Below, piece by piece: positions 21,981 to 33,375 of a stretch of 64,000 nt of DNA (positions are counted from its first letter, which is position 1; every line of letters starts with the position of its first letter). Position numbers and translations under genes: made by a program. Source of the DNA: Mesorhabditis belari (taxonomy: Eukaryota; Nematoda; Chromadorea; Rhabditida; Rhabditidae); contig CAUEEP010000741.1 in NCBI GenBank assembly GCA_958450365.1, positions 3,878,501 through 3,942,500 on the forward strand, read 5' to 3'. Under the pieces are notes generated by a model. That model was not told where the DNA came from. It saw only the letters and a list, made by a program, of their open reading frames with translations, and ran no database searches.

Positions 21981-23453
21981 TTTAAAGATCAAAATGTCTA
22001 ATAATACTTGAAACTTTAATCTTTATTCCTAATCACCAAGCTTTTACTCATTAAATGAAGAAAATCTGGTGAAATCGTTGAAGCGAGTAAATCAAAGAGT
22101 GGTCCTCCTTGGGGATTTTCCTTTCACCCAACTCCTAATTAAACGATTTGTCCCAAGATCCCCCCACTTAGATGCAAAAGAAATTGAGTGAGCCAAGGCA
22201 GGTGGTCGATCATTGGAAAGCACACAAAAAATTAACTGCTTTTGTGCGCGTTAAGCGTGAAATTTTTTTGGGGAATACGGTTGGACTTGAGAAGTGTTTG
22301 AGAGATAGAAATTTATTGGTAGATAGAATCGGTTTTGGGTTGTCTCTTGGCACTTTGGCGCTTTACTTTATATAAACTGAACTTATTAATAATCCTTTTT
22401 ACACAAATCGGCACTCATCTGAAGTTAGATTCCGGTTGAAGTGCGATTTTAAGAGACTGGAGCGGAAGCGGTGCGGCGCGCTTTTTAAAGCGTGGATGCG
22501 CTACCGTACCCCACACAAAAGTCCCTTTTTGCCATTCTTTTCATTTTCCTTCGTTCCACGAAATCGTAAACTTTGTCCGTCTTTTTTGCCAAGTCCCGCT
22601 AAGTTTTCTTCCTCCTTCGTAATGTTTTTATCGATCTTTTATGTTTTGTAGCGCGTTTTTAAAGTACTCTCTCCCCTTTTTATACTCTTTGCCCATCGTT
22701 TGTCGTTTAAAATTCTAATACGGCTTTATTTCGTTTTCTTTTCGGCTCCTTTCAATCCATTGTTCTGAATTCGCTCATACATGCCGTATAAACTAAACTT
22801 AACCAATTCCTTTTAACTAAAGTGCAAATCTAAATAATCTGCCATGGCGCGATCTTTTTGTTATTTCCTCTTGGGTTTCGTGGTTTTCTTTTTTTTTTGG
22901 TTTTAATCATTTTAGAAAATGGTTGGTAAGTTTAAAGGTGTTAGGCAAGAGAGTTAGTTACTAACTCTGAGCTGGGTCCTAGATTCTCATTGCTTCGGCT
23001 CTCATGCTCCAGCTATGACACATTATGATTAGCTGCAACTCTGGATTACAACTATGTCCAAATTCTATTAAAGCTATACTAGATGCTTTTAGAAAATTAC
23101 CGAACACACTCCGTTCAGAATTTTCTTTGTTTACTCGTTTCCTTTTTCGTACATATGTCGTCGTAGTGTTGACATGATAATAGTGGAATGACGGATCGGA
23201 AGAGATGAGGTAATGAGATGGTGAATGGGGAAGGGAAAGGCAATGAAAAGAGAAATGAACAGAAGGAGCTCAAAATATAGAAATGGAGAAGAGTACGAGG
23301 GATTGGGTGAAAGATCGGCTTTCCAATACTAGATGGAGAGATCAAGTATTTTGAGCTCAAAATAGAGCTTATGGTTCTTGTGCTTTCAATTTTTGGTGGA
23401 TTTTCATGAAAAGCTTCAGATTCTAGGCTAATAAGAGCCCAAAAAGATGCATC
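21981..23453. other. gene-free stretch
   Basis: ORFs at 22172-22375, 22436-22651 and 23115-23507 show no splice context or known family. The segment 22435-22520 is locally GC-rich without a recognisable product. Confidence 0.4.
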
Positions 23454-23552
23454 TACTTGTACTTGCTTTGTACTTGTACTTGCTTTGCACCTGTACTTGC
23501 TTTGCACTTGTACTTGCTTTGCACTTGTACTTGCTTTGTACTTGTACGTACA
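23454..23552. repeat. minisatellite (TTGCTTTGYACTTGTAC)n
   Basis: Six copies of the 17-18-base unit ACTTGCTTTGCACTTGT. The ORF in it (YLLCTCT repeats) is an artefact. Confidence 0.85.
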
Positions 23553-23933
23553 GGTACTTAGATTTTATGATCTTGTCAGTAACTATCTGGGTCCTAGATT
23601 CTCATTGTATTGCGCCATTGGCTTGCTTTTGAAAATCAAAGAGACAACTTGAACACTCAAGTTATCCACTCAACTATCTTCCTCACCTCAGCCTCTGCAG
23701 AATTTTTATGACCAACCCCAAGGACAGTATATTATACAAATTCTCACCTCTCACCTCTTACCCAGCGATTCTCTCAAAGACTTTTTAGTGTTTATGGGAA
23801 AGACTCATAAATTTCGGCCTCGGAATTATGATAGCTGAGAGTGGGGGTGATGGATTCTCTGATATCCAATCAAAGGGGGTAATTAGGGTTTACGAACCTC
23901 GATCATCCAATCCACCACCTCCCGCACATGGAC

Positions 23934-24402
23934 GTGTTTTGTCTCTTATCTCAGAAATGGAATAGTGATATCAGCCTCGGGTTTAACATTGATTGGGTAA
24001 ACAGTTTGACAAACAATCGAGAGAGCTTACATCAATATGTTCATCGAAGAAAATCGCAATATCTTAAATTAGCAGCATGCTATTGTTCGAATTCTTTTTT
24101 ATTGAAAAGAGCGCATCAAAAAATTCTAGATTCAAATTGCTTAACATTTTTGCACAGAGAAAAAACTCAAAAACAAAAAACTCAAGTATCAAAACGACCG
24201 TTTATCATCAATACCTTCACTTTAATTTTTATGAATCTTTTTCTATCTCCCTTTTTTACCACAATAATTTTATAGTTTAGAAAATGACAAGAGGAACCAA
24301 GCTTTTTAACTACGGAAAAGGCGAAATCGGCGAAAAAGGCGACACACTCCATGGTTAGGAAGAGTCAAACCGCTCGATCGCCAAGCAAACCAAAAGCAAA
24401 TC
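23934..24402 (+). repeat. tandem duplication, copy A, around the start of a Tc3-like transposase
   Basis: GTGTTTTGTCTCTTATCTCA begins a segment of about 469 bases repeated immediately downstream from 24403, with small deletions in the second copy. At 24284 it contains ATG followed by the transposase-like residues TRGTKLFNYGKGEI. The duplication covers what should be the 5' region and first codons of a Tc3-like element. Confidence 0.75.
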
Positions 24403-24925
24403 GTGTTTTGTCTCTTATCCCAGAAATGGAATAATGATATCAGCCTCGGGTTTAACATTGATTAGGTAAACAGTTTGGCAAACAATCCAGAGAGCTTACG
24501 TTCATCGAAGAAAAGCGCAATATCTTAAATTAGAAGCCTGCTACTTTTCGAATTCTTTTTTATTGAAAAGAGCTCATCAAAAATTCTAGATTCAAATTGC
24601 CTTCACTTTAATTTTTATGAATCTTTTTCTATCTCCCTTTTTTACCACAATAATTTTATAATTTTTAGAACATGACAAGGGGAACCAAGCTTTCTAACTA
24701 CGAAAAAGGCGAAGTCGACACTTCCAATACGGTTCCTATGCGGTTAGGAAGAGTCAAACCACTCGATCGCCAAGCAAATCAAAAGAACACTTTCGGTGAA
24801 CAATTATTTGAAAGATCCCGCTGGATATGGCACAAAGGAACACACTAACTACAAGAAGAAGCTGAGCGATCGAGATGTTCGACAGATCGCCAATACGATC
24901 TCTTTGAGATCATTTTTTTGATAAA
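24403..24925 (+). pseudogene. Tc3-like transposase N-terminal remnant (copy B of the duplication)
   Basis: Begins with the second copy of the duplicated segment. From ATG 24672 it reads MTRGTKLSNYEKGEV, typical of the start of Tc3-type DNA-binding domains. From 24808, in another frame, NNYLKDPAGYGTKEH and KKLSDRDVRQIANTISLRS match the linker and second helix-turn-helix of that family. The frame change and the absence of a DDE catalytic domain show that it is dead and truncated. Confidence 0.75.
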
Positions 24926-26183
24926 AATTCTAAAATTTTAACGATTTTCAATTAATCACATTTCCTTATGCAATTTAAAAGCGATAGATCTTGAAAAAAT
25001 AAGATTTTCTTGTTCTTTAGTGGCTTTTCTGAATGCCCAAAATCGTTCAAGTGAAAACAGATCATGTTAGGTGGGTTTTGGTAACATTTCTCAAGAATTT
25101 TTACACTTAAACTGCGTTGAGCATGTGAAATTTCGTTCATTAACATAATAAATTCAATCTCAACGAGATTTTGATAAGATTGCTCTCAAAAATCTCATAA
25201 ATGAGTAGTGTGCCAAGCGAAATTCGACTCTCAACTTTGAAAGGGCATATAAAAAAGTTAAAAGCTTGAATCGATTGGATAATGGGCAGGAGAGACAGGA
25301 GACATACCTAAGATTTATCTCCAGAAAAATCAGAACGTTTGACCCAATTTTGGCCAAACTAGGTTCTCCGAAGTGTGGTGCTATGATTGTGAGCCACCCT
25401 GTCCTTTTAGAATGATAAGCTAACCGATTAAACTTGAAGCTAATTTGATTTCTAATGCTAACATTTGCTCAAGCTCAATTTTGCTCAATCAACCCTGCAA
25501 TCTCCTCTGGATTAATGGTGTTAATTCAAGGAGTCAAGGATCTCATTAAGGAGAAAATCCGATTGAGTCGAGTAGGTGGCGGCACATATGATCCATCAAA
25601 AGACAAGGAAATCATAAGTGGATGTCGCTGAAGGGGATGGGGAAAAGACATAGCCTTATCTAATCTCCAGAGTAAAGAAAATTTATTCAAAAGAATATGT
25701 AGTCAAAAGAATATGTAAATTGTATTTAAAGCTGATAGAGATGTTATAAAAGTTTTAACCTTTTCAGCTTTCAGAATTAGCTTCTTGACCTAAAAAATTC
25801 AGCTTTAATAATAGTCATTGTAGAGCAAAAGACAGCAAAAACAAATCCAATAGACAATTTTGTTTATCCTTTTCACACCTCATTCTTTGTTCAACAATAT
25901 GGAATTAATTGGTGCAAGCACTCTTTTTTTTACGCGCTGTAGTTGGTAGAAAATTACGGGTTGTGCGAGGTTTGTATGGGTTTTTGGGGGGAGATGGGTT
26001 GAATTTGACAGGTGGAAAAAAACAAAAAAACAATTGCTCCTTCTATGGGTCTTGTTCCATAGAAGGACTTGTTCACTCATCCAGGAAATGCTGAAAAAAA
26101 CAAAGAATTTGATTGAACCACACAATTCTGAGAAAATCGCAGAGAAAAAAAATCTTAAGTCAGACGCACATCCGCGCGAAATA
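24926..26183. other. gene-free stretch
   Basis: AT-rich and without recognised exons or strong repeats. ORFs at 24952-25357 and 25880-26125 look like chance. Confidence 0.4.
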
Positions 26184-26803
26184 CAGTCATGGACAAAAGT
26201 CTTGGCGGGTCCTGGGTGGCAACTTTCAAACGCAAATTTAGAAACCTTCCCGAGAGGCTATAAAAAAGTTGTCACAAGTATTTTTGAGCATTTTTACTCT
26301 ATTTTTAGCTATGACCAAGCATTGAACTCGAAAGTTTATTTTAGACAACAAAAATAAGCGTCAAAGACAAAAAGGTCACAAAAACAATGGACAAAAGCCT
26401 TGGCGGCACATACATAGAGACGAAAAATTCAATATTTTGTTGGTCCGCCTTTAGCTGCAATGACCGCTTGGAGCCTCCGGGGCATACTGTGAACTAGATC
26501 GCGTAAAATTTGTGGCGCAATTGTCACTCAAACTGCGGTCGCAAAAGGAAGAAATTTGTTCTCCAGGATCGTCTTGTAGCGCTAGGCATCAAGAGTCGAG
26601 TTGAGAAGGACCAGTGGACCCGGTGAACTTCTTGCCATGGCTCCTAAAAAACAAGATTAATATACATAACAAGAGAGAGTCTCTTACCCCATACCATGAC
26701 CGCTTCACCACCAAAGTTCACCGTAGTTACTCGAAAGAGACTCTAAATACTTGCGTCCGAGTTGTTGCCACCCAGGACCCGCCAAGACTTTTGTCCATGA
26801 CTG
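26184..26803 (-). mobile_element. degenerate Tc1-like transposon
   Basis: Terminal inverted repeats of at least 36 bases (CAGTCATGGACAAAAGTCTT and its complement) flanked by TA on both sides, the Tc1/mariner target. On the minus strand, around 26505-26420, ILRDLVHSMPRRLQAVIAAK and GGPTKY match the extreme C-terminus of Tc1-type transposases. At about 620 bases it is far too short to be active, and ATGGACAAAAGCCTTGGCGG near 26385 is a nested partial end. Confidence 0.85.
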
Positions 26804-26810
26804 TAAAAGT

Positions 26811-28165
26811 CTAAAATTCAAATTCAACTCTTCTTGTCGGCTTAGTTTGCGAGTGCTGATGATCAATTAAAGTATTTTTTTTGTTATAATCATGTTCTAA
26901 CAGTTCTAACAGCTCTAACAGCTAGTAAATAAACAAAAAAGAATAAGTTTCAATAACACCTTTTCTTTGAAACTTTAAACATTGAAAATGACGCAAATCT
27001 CGATTTTAACTCTTGACTTCAGGGTGATATTTCACGAGCTGAAATATCACTCCAAAGTTAAACAGTATACAGTGAAAGTTATACAAAACCCTTAGCAACT
27101 ATGGTGCATCAACTATTTTTAAAAGATTTAAAACAAAAAGAACGGCATTTTGATATTTCAGGAAAAACTAGTAGCATTTCGAACCCGTTGAGTCCTAATC
27201 ACTCAGTCGGTGCTTTATAGGGTGCGCAAGCTACCGTAGCCTACGTGCTTTAACAACAACTTTCACAACTTGTGTTTTACTTTCGGAAATCACTATTCTC
27301 TTGTTTCTGCTTCTTTTTCTTCCGTAGATCATCAATACGGCCAAAGTTAAGTTTTTTTATTGATTTTATGAGCAGACGATTTTGTTTAGAAAAACAACTT
27401 GAACGGACGACCTGGACAAATAGAACTCGGCGCATCAAGGCAGCAATTGGGTGGTGTTTACTTTTACGTTTAAGCTCAAATTTAGTAGCATTTCGAATGC
27501 GTTGAGAAGAAATAAGCGAATAGTGATTTCCAAAAGTAAAACACAAGTATTTCTTGTGAAAATTTTGCACTTAAGCTTGCACAAACTACCTACGCGCTGT
27601 AGGTACACTACTGGACAATGAAATATCATATTTGAAAAAACGATCGTCACTTTCGCGCGTCTGTAACTCCCTTGTCTTTACCGTATTTCTAAATATTAAT
27701 ATTATCATTGTGTAGCCCTTGAAAAGAGCTTTCAGAAATAAATAACACTAATAGTTTAAACTCAAAGACAATGGAGTCACAGAAGCGCGAAAATGACGAT
27801 CGTTTTTCAAATATGATATTTCATTGTCCAGTACTATAGCTTACGCACCGTATAAAGCACCGACTGGGCAATTTGGACTCAACGCGTTTGAAATGCTACT
27901 AGTTTTACCTGAAATATCAAAATACCGTTCTTTTTGTTTCAAATCTTTTAAAAATAGTTTGATCACCATAGTGCTAATGGTTTCGATAACTTTCACTGTA
28001 TACTGTTTACTTTGGAGTGATATTTCAGCTCGTGAAATATCACTACAAAGTCAAGAGTTAAAATCGAGATTTGCGTCCTTTTGAATGTTTAAAGTTTCAA
28101 AGAAAAAGTGATCATCAGCACTCGCAAACTAAGCCGAAAAGAAGAGTCGAATTTCAGATTTTTAC
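26811..28165. mobile_element. 1.35-kb palindromic element
   Basis: Long inverted arms: CGGCTTAGTTTGCGAGTGCT at the left returns as AGCACTCGCAAACTAAGCCG at the right. Further in, GATATTTCACGAGCTGAAAT, CAGTATACAGTGAAAGT and AAAAGAACGGCATTTTGATA also return inverted. A shorter element (27611-27831) sits in the centre. No transposase was recognised. Confidence 0.8.
27611..27831. mobile_element. TA-flanked MITE nested in the palindrome
   Basis: Ends CTGGACAATGAAATATCATA and its complement, extended through TTTGAAAAAACGATCGTCA, flanked by TA. This gives 221 bases with inverted ends of about 45 bases, consistent with a mariner/Tc1-mobilised MITE inside a larger foldback. Confidence 0.85.
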
Positions 28166-28436
28166 CTTTTTATAAAAGTCCATTTTTAGAAAAATCTACA
28201 AGACGAAAACTATCACTTTTTGAATCAGCGCATTTTTTTTGGTCTAAAAACGCAAATGCCAGTGATTTTTAACAGAGAATGCATTTTCGCGCGAACGTAA
28301 GATGCACTTTTCTCCCTGTTTAGCTGGTGAATGTAGAATTTGTAGCAAAAATATAGCCAATTTTGAGCGAAATATAAACAAGTAAAATTGTTTAGATTAT
28401 TGAAACAAGTCAAATTTTAATAGCTTATTCGGGATG

Positions 28437-28640
28437 TAATTTAAAACAGCGCCGTCAAATTTCTCAAAATCCAAAAAACCAAGCCGGCTCAAGTTTTAGA
28501 CCAAAAAATTCCTTGCGTTCTTGGCTACATGATAGGTGAAACAATTTCTTAAAAAAGTTAATTTTTCAGAATTTTCACTTTTTTTTGTGGTTTTTATGGA
28601 TTATTATAAGAAATTTGAGGGCGCTGTTTTGAATCTTTTC
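28437..28640. mobile_element. small foldback (AAAACAGCGCCSTCAAATTTCT ends)
   Basis: AAACAGCGCCGTCAAATTTCT at the left is matched by AGAAATTTGAGGGCGCTGTTTT at the right. About 200 bases, no protein. Confidence 0.7.
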
Positions 28641-28906
28641 TGTTATGGCGCTGTTTTAACTAAATCCACTTTGAACAACCCTGGCTTTCCTTTGGCCTTG
28701 TACTCTTGATTCAGATGTTTTCTAAGAAACACAAAGAGTGCACACAAGGAACACCTCGCCAGTCATTTACAAAGGGATTTCTCTTTTGCTTTGTAAATGG
28801 TACAAAAGAAAGATTTTTTTGTGAGCTGTGAATTTGTTTTCGGGGTCGGAAAGTCGATGCACAGTTCCAAGTCAAACCAAAACCAACTAATTGAATCTTT
28901 TCATAG

Positions 28907-29292
28907 GCTTCATCGAATTGTCATGCTTGGCCCACCATTGTTCACAATGTTTTGGGTAGTTGACTGTAAGTCAAACTGCTTTCTACCCTTTTCTCCATAC
29001 AAAGTACATAGCACACCAAATGACGTCTCCCTTCCATACCCTTTGCACATTCAAAAATTTTCTGTCGTAAATCTGTGCAGAAAGTGATAGACTTATCAGC
29101 AGCTTTAGCCCAAAATAATTGCTTTACCTTTTTCTATAACAAAATTATTTCCAGATAAGAGTGAAGTTTTGAGCACTTCTCCATCCGACCCGAAGCGGCT
29201 CATCAATGTCCTCGGAGACATTAAAGCAATTGTTTCTAGTACAAAGGTGGGGCTTTAATTTAGATAATAAAAGTTATTGATTTTAGATATAG
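28907..29292 (+). CDS. possible last exons of an unidentified upstream gene (or UCP4 5'UTR)
   Basis: Two segments with good splice signals stay open in one phase. 28907-28965 (acceptor TTTTCATAG, donor ACT|GTAAGT) gives HRIVMLGPPLFTMFWVVD; 29155-29246 (acceptor TTTCCAG, donor AAG|GTGGGG) gives KSEVLSTSPSDPKRLINVLG and then DIKAIVSSTK. The next acceptor, at 29286, leads to a stop at once (29290-29292), only 13 bases before the UCP4 start codon. They could be the 3' end of an upstream gene in tight linkage with UCP4, or non-coding leader exons of UCP4 that happen to be open. I do not recognise the peptide, and no earlier exon was found. Confidence 0.3.
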
Positions 29293-29305
29293 ATAGTCAA
29301 CAAAA

Positions 29306-32300
29306 ATGCCACATATTCCGACTGGAGAGAAGAGTCCCTTGAATCCCCAACAGATCGCCCTCAAATATTTCTTGTCTTGCTCAGCTGCGTTGGTTGCGGA
29401 AACTGGTGAGAATACTTATCGTAAATACTCTAATAGGGCGCCACCCCCATAATTACAGCCTTACAATAGCGTAATCTAACTTTGAACGTCCTGTTCTCCG
29501 CGTTGCTTCATCTTACAGTGTGCGCTTGGGTGTCAAATGATTGCCCTTGGAATCTAGTATTTTTTGGTATCAAAAGTGTAGGTGGGGAAAATCTGGGGGC
29601 TGAGAAAAAAAGGATTTTCTAAAAAGAAGTTAGATTACACGACTGTACAAGGGGGTGGCATTCTATTAGAGTATTTAGAGTATATTAAGAAGTTTGTTTA
29701 AAGTTTAAAGAAAATTTACCGGGTTAAACTCCATCTGGTATCAGGTCCAACTCAATGACATTTCAGGCTAGATTTAGTTTTTGACTGGCTTAGCTGGGAC
29801 AACTGATACATTTTGACCCAGGCCTTTATGTTTAACCTAAGTAACTCTAATTCAATAATGATCATTTGTGGTAAAATAGTTAAGTATTGAATCCGCATAT
29901 CATTTTTTAAAATATAAACCGGATAACTCAATTGTTTTCTTTAGTTACTTACCCACTGGATATCACAAAGACGAGGCTCCAAATTGTGCGCCATGGCCCG
30001 CATGGACACACGAGTAAAGCGACCGGAATGCTCAGAGTCACATACGATATTGGTATGTTTTGGGAAAAGAGTACCGTAAATACTCTAATAGAAACCCCCC
30101 TATAGGAGCGTCACGTGATCTAAGCCTCAAAGAACCATTCATATCTCGACACCAGTACGTTTTTTTCTGCGCGCTTAGGTATCAATTAAAGTAGAGAGAA
30201 TGGGTGATTTTTTTTTCAGATCTAATACATATTTCTAGCATTAACCAGCGCTTAGAACAAAATGATTGAAAAGTTTAAAAAAAGAGCTGATTTTTCAACA
30301 CTTCAATCATTTTGTTCTAAGCGCTGGTTAATTCTAAAAAATATCTGTTATATAAAAAAACACCCATTCTCTCTACTTTAATTTGGTACTAAGGCGAACA
30401 GAAACAAATGCACTGGTGTCGAGATATGAGCGTTTGTTTGAGAGTAAACTTAATGCTTTGAGTGACTTAATTTAAACTTAACGCGATCCTCCTATATGGG
30501 GCTTCTATTAGAGTATTTACGGTATTCAAGCGCTAAAACAACAATCAGCTAAACTTTCAACATGAATGCTTTCAGTCAAAAACGAGGGAGCGATGAGCTT
30601 GTGGCGAGGAGTGGCGCCGGCGATCTACAGGCATTATGGTTGGTCTGAACGTTAATTTTAGCCAGATACTTACTTGTAAAATTCTAATAATGATAAGGAT
30701 AGTTAACTTTTAAAAATCAAGCATGCAATTCATCTTTTAATTTTATTTTAGTGTACACGGGTATTCGAATGGGTGCTTACGAGTTCATGCGCGCCGAGTG
30801 GTACAATGAGGAAAAGGAGGCCCAGTTCCCTGTTTGGTGAGTAAATTGAGCTTTATTGCGTTTAAATAGATAAGTTTTCCTTGGTTTTCATAGAATCATA
30901 TGCCATTTTTAGGAAATCGGCCATATGCGGCCTCGTTTCTGGCGCCGTCGCTCAATTCTTTGCGAGTCCCACCGATTTGGTGAAGGTTCAAATGCAGATG
31001 GAAGGACTACGGAAATTAGCGAATTTACCGCCACGGTATGCAAGTATTTTTCATGAGCAATTCAGTCAGGTGTGCTGAATTAAGCGAACAAGATGTTAAC
31101 GCTAACAGAAACAAGGTCTAGTCTGATTTTTTTGCTAGTAAAATTGTCAAAGCCATCATGGACCCTTACAATTAGAAGGATACCGATTGTATAAATTTAT
31201 TGACGACATATAAGTGGGTGACTTCCAGATACACAAACACTTGGGACGCATTCCGATCAGTCTACCGATCTCATGGATTCTTCGGTTTATGGATGGGATG
31301 GGTGCCGAATTGTCAACGAGCCGCTCTACTCAATATGGCTGGTTAGTATTATACAGTGCCGGACAAAATTATAGGACCTTTACATTGGAAATTTAAAAAG
31401 ACTGGAATGTAAAAGTAGTTTAACAGAAGATATGCTACTGAAGCAAAGTTTTTCAGGTGTAAAAAACTTCAAAGATTATATTTCAACAGTTTACAAAAAC
31501 TTTCATGTCTCCTCCTTGAAGAATTACAGACCTAAGAAGAAAAAAAAAACCCAAAACTTCCTACATTTTTCTCAACATTTTTGGTCTTTAGGTCTGTAAT
31601 TTTTCAAGGAGGAAACATTAAAGTTTTTGTAAATTGTAGAAATAATCTTTGAAGTTTTTTACACCTGAAAAACTTGGCTTCAGTAGCATATCTTCTGTTA
31701 AACTACTTTTACATTCCAGTCTTTTTAAATTTCCAATGTAAAGGTCCTATAATTTTGTCCGGCAAAGTTTGTTAAGAAAAAATTTGAAAAAAAGAAGTCC
31801 GTGCTCTTTGTTTACTTTGAGTGATACTACTTTAGATTTATGAAAAAATAATAACTTAACTTTGGACTTTTGCTTAATTTTCAGAATGGACTGGTCGTTT
31901 TTCCTCTAAAAACTCTTGGGCCTATAATTTTGTCCGGCACTGTATATGCAACTTTGTGTTGAAGTTCAAAATCACTTCCTGGGTTTCCCTAGAAGCCTGT
32001 TAATGAAACATTTAAACACATATAAACACGCACCTCAAGTGCAATCAATTCGATTTCAATTACAACCTTTTCAGACTTGGCCACGTACGATCGAGCAAAG
32101 CACTGGCTTATCCAGAATGCTGGAATGAAGGACAATCTATTGACGCATGGGATATCGAGTGCCTGTTCTGGTAAGCTTACAAATCTTTGTTTAAAAACCA
32201 AAACTGGATCCTAATAGTAAGCCAAATTTTGGTGACTTTTTAAATTTCAGGTCTAATGGCTGCAATTGTAAGCACACCGGCAGACGTGGTGAAAACGAGA

Positions 32301-33375
32301 ATGATGGATCAAATACGACATCTGCATGATCACGACAGGTATTGAAGGCTGACTTTTATACAATTGAGAACTATTTTTGTTTTAGTTCCTCTGGAAAGCC
32401 ATCAAAAATCCACCGTGGAAGCATCGATTGCTTGATGCACATTGTGCGCAAAGAGGGCTTCTGGGCGCTTTATCGAGGATTTGTTCCGACTTACGTGAGA
32501 ATGGTTGGTTTCCCATTGACGTATAAAAGAAAATCGGGTTTTTTTTATGAAATATAGGAAAATTAGGTTTACAATTAGTCAGCTGGATTGCGGTAGCTTT
32601 GCTAAAGTGCGCTTTTCAAGCTCAAAAGCACCGTAATTTTTGATAGCCGAAAGACTAAAAGAGGGAGTTACTTTACTTATTATTTTCACAGTTTATTCAT
32701 TCCGATCAATGGTCTAAAAGACTAATTTGTTTAAATTGTATAATTATTCACAATGCTCTAATTGCCAGCGAACTGCCATGTCAGCAATAAATTTTAAAGG
32801 AATTGCTACCCTAAATCTACTATATATAAAATAGCAGTGTCTGTTTGTCTGTACGGGCAAAATGAGCACCTAAAGAATACCGCTAAACGGATTATTCTGA
32901 AATTTTAGTTGTAGACCTAACTTTTGTGCGCTATCTTTTCTATTTTGCAACAAAATAGGTTTCATTCGAAGAAACGGCCCAAATCGCATCATCGGATCTT
33001 GTCGTTTTTGAACACTTGACTTCTAGCTGTTTTGACCAATAAAGCTAAAAGCTCTTTAGAAAACCTTAGAACATATTGTAGTTGTGCCATTAAAAAAAAT
33101 TTTAAGAAAAAAGTTGAGTGAAACACCCGAGAATCGAACCGTGTGGGCCGTAGACAAGCGCGATCCCGACTGCGCCACGGCGATTCAAAACATCCAGCTA
33201 GAAAAACCCGCTGTTAGGCGTTAGACTATTCGACTGTACGCCCATCATTATCGGGGAGGCGTTCTGCTAGGGTATTTATGGTAGATATAAAAATAATTTT
33301 CAGGCTCCCTGGTCGCTCACGTTTTGGATCTCGTACGAGAAGATCCGATGGTTGACGGGAGCGCCGAGCTTTTAG
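29306..33375 (+). CDS. ucp-4: mitochondrial uncoupling protein 4 (UCP4-type carrier)
   Basis: An inner-membrane carrier of the SLC25 family. The UCP4 branch is implicated in proton leak and in succinate or other metabolite transport. Ten exons join with every phase matching: 29306-29405, 29945-30052, 30576-30638, 30752-30836, 30913-31035, 31229-31341, 32075-32170, 32251-32338, 32386-32503 and 33304-33375. They give 321 residues, close to the roughly 324 of the Caenorhabditis protein. All three carrier repeats carry the Px[DE]xx[KR] signature: PLDITK (about residue 37), SPTDLVKVQ (about 137) and TPADVVKTR (about 239), with matching conserved stretches GVAPAIYRHY, GFFGLWMGWVPNCQRAALLN and APWSLTFWISYE near the end. 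ATG 29306 lies 20 bases after a TTTTAG acceptor, so the mRNA may be trans-spliced or have an upstream leader exon. Introns 1, 2, 6 and 9 contain transposon insertions, yet the coding sequence has no stop or frameshift. Confidence 0.95.
29417..29684. mobile_element. foldback MITE with TATCGTAAATACTCTAATAG ends, copy 3
   Basis: Begins TATCGTAAATACTCTAATAG and ends CTATTAGAGTATTTAGAGTA, inside UCP4 intron 1 starting 11 bases after the donor. More diverged inside than copies 1 and 2. Confidence 0.75.
30072..30524. mobile_element. foldback MITE with TACCGTAAATACTCTAATAG ends, copy 4
   Basis: Starts TACCGTAAATACTCTAATAG, ends CTATTAGAGTATTTACGGTA. Long inner palindrome: TTAACCAGCGCTTAGAACAA at 30241 against TTGTTCTAAGCGCTGGTTAA at 30310. 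It fills most of UCP4 intron 2. Confidence 0.9.
31354..31942. mobile_element. Tc1/mariner-type MITE (CAGTGCCGGACAAAATTATAGG ends)
   Basis: TA-flanked ends CAGTGCCGGACAAAATTATA and TATAATTTTGTCCGGCACTG. The inner palindrome pairs AAAGTAGTTTAACAGAAGAT with ATCTTCTGTTAAACTACTTT. Located in UCP4 intron 6 starting 12 bases after its donor. No transposase. Confidence 0.9.
32812..33012. repeat. dispersed repeat fragment (CTACTATATATAAAATAGC...)
   Basis: Contains CTACTATATATAAAATAGCA, TGTCTGTTTGTCTGTAC and a segment of about 90 bases (GTGCGCTATCTTTTCTATTT ... TTTCATTCGAAGAAACGG) found again at 34266-34358. A UCP4 intron 9 insertion of unknown class. Confidence 0.65.
33122..33187 (-). pseudogene. tRNA-like fragment
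   Basis: Minus strand: CGCCGTGGCGCAGTCGGGAT (A box) and ACGGTTCGATTCTC (B box) about 40 bases apart. The acceptor ends do not pair convincingly. In UCP4 intron 9. Confidence 0.45.
33241..33284. mobile_element. solo end of the TACCGTAAATACT family
   Basis: ATTATCGGGGAGGCGTTCTG followed by CTAGGGTATTTATGGTA resembles the right ends of the foldback family. No left partner was seen. It stops about 20 bases before the UCP4 exon 10 acceptor. Confidence 0.5.

Noticed and set aside
32812..33012. Helitron terminus suggested by CTACTATATATAAAA
   Set aside because: No CTRR end with hairpin and no Rep/helicase nearby. Kept as an unclassified repeat.
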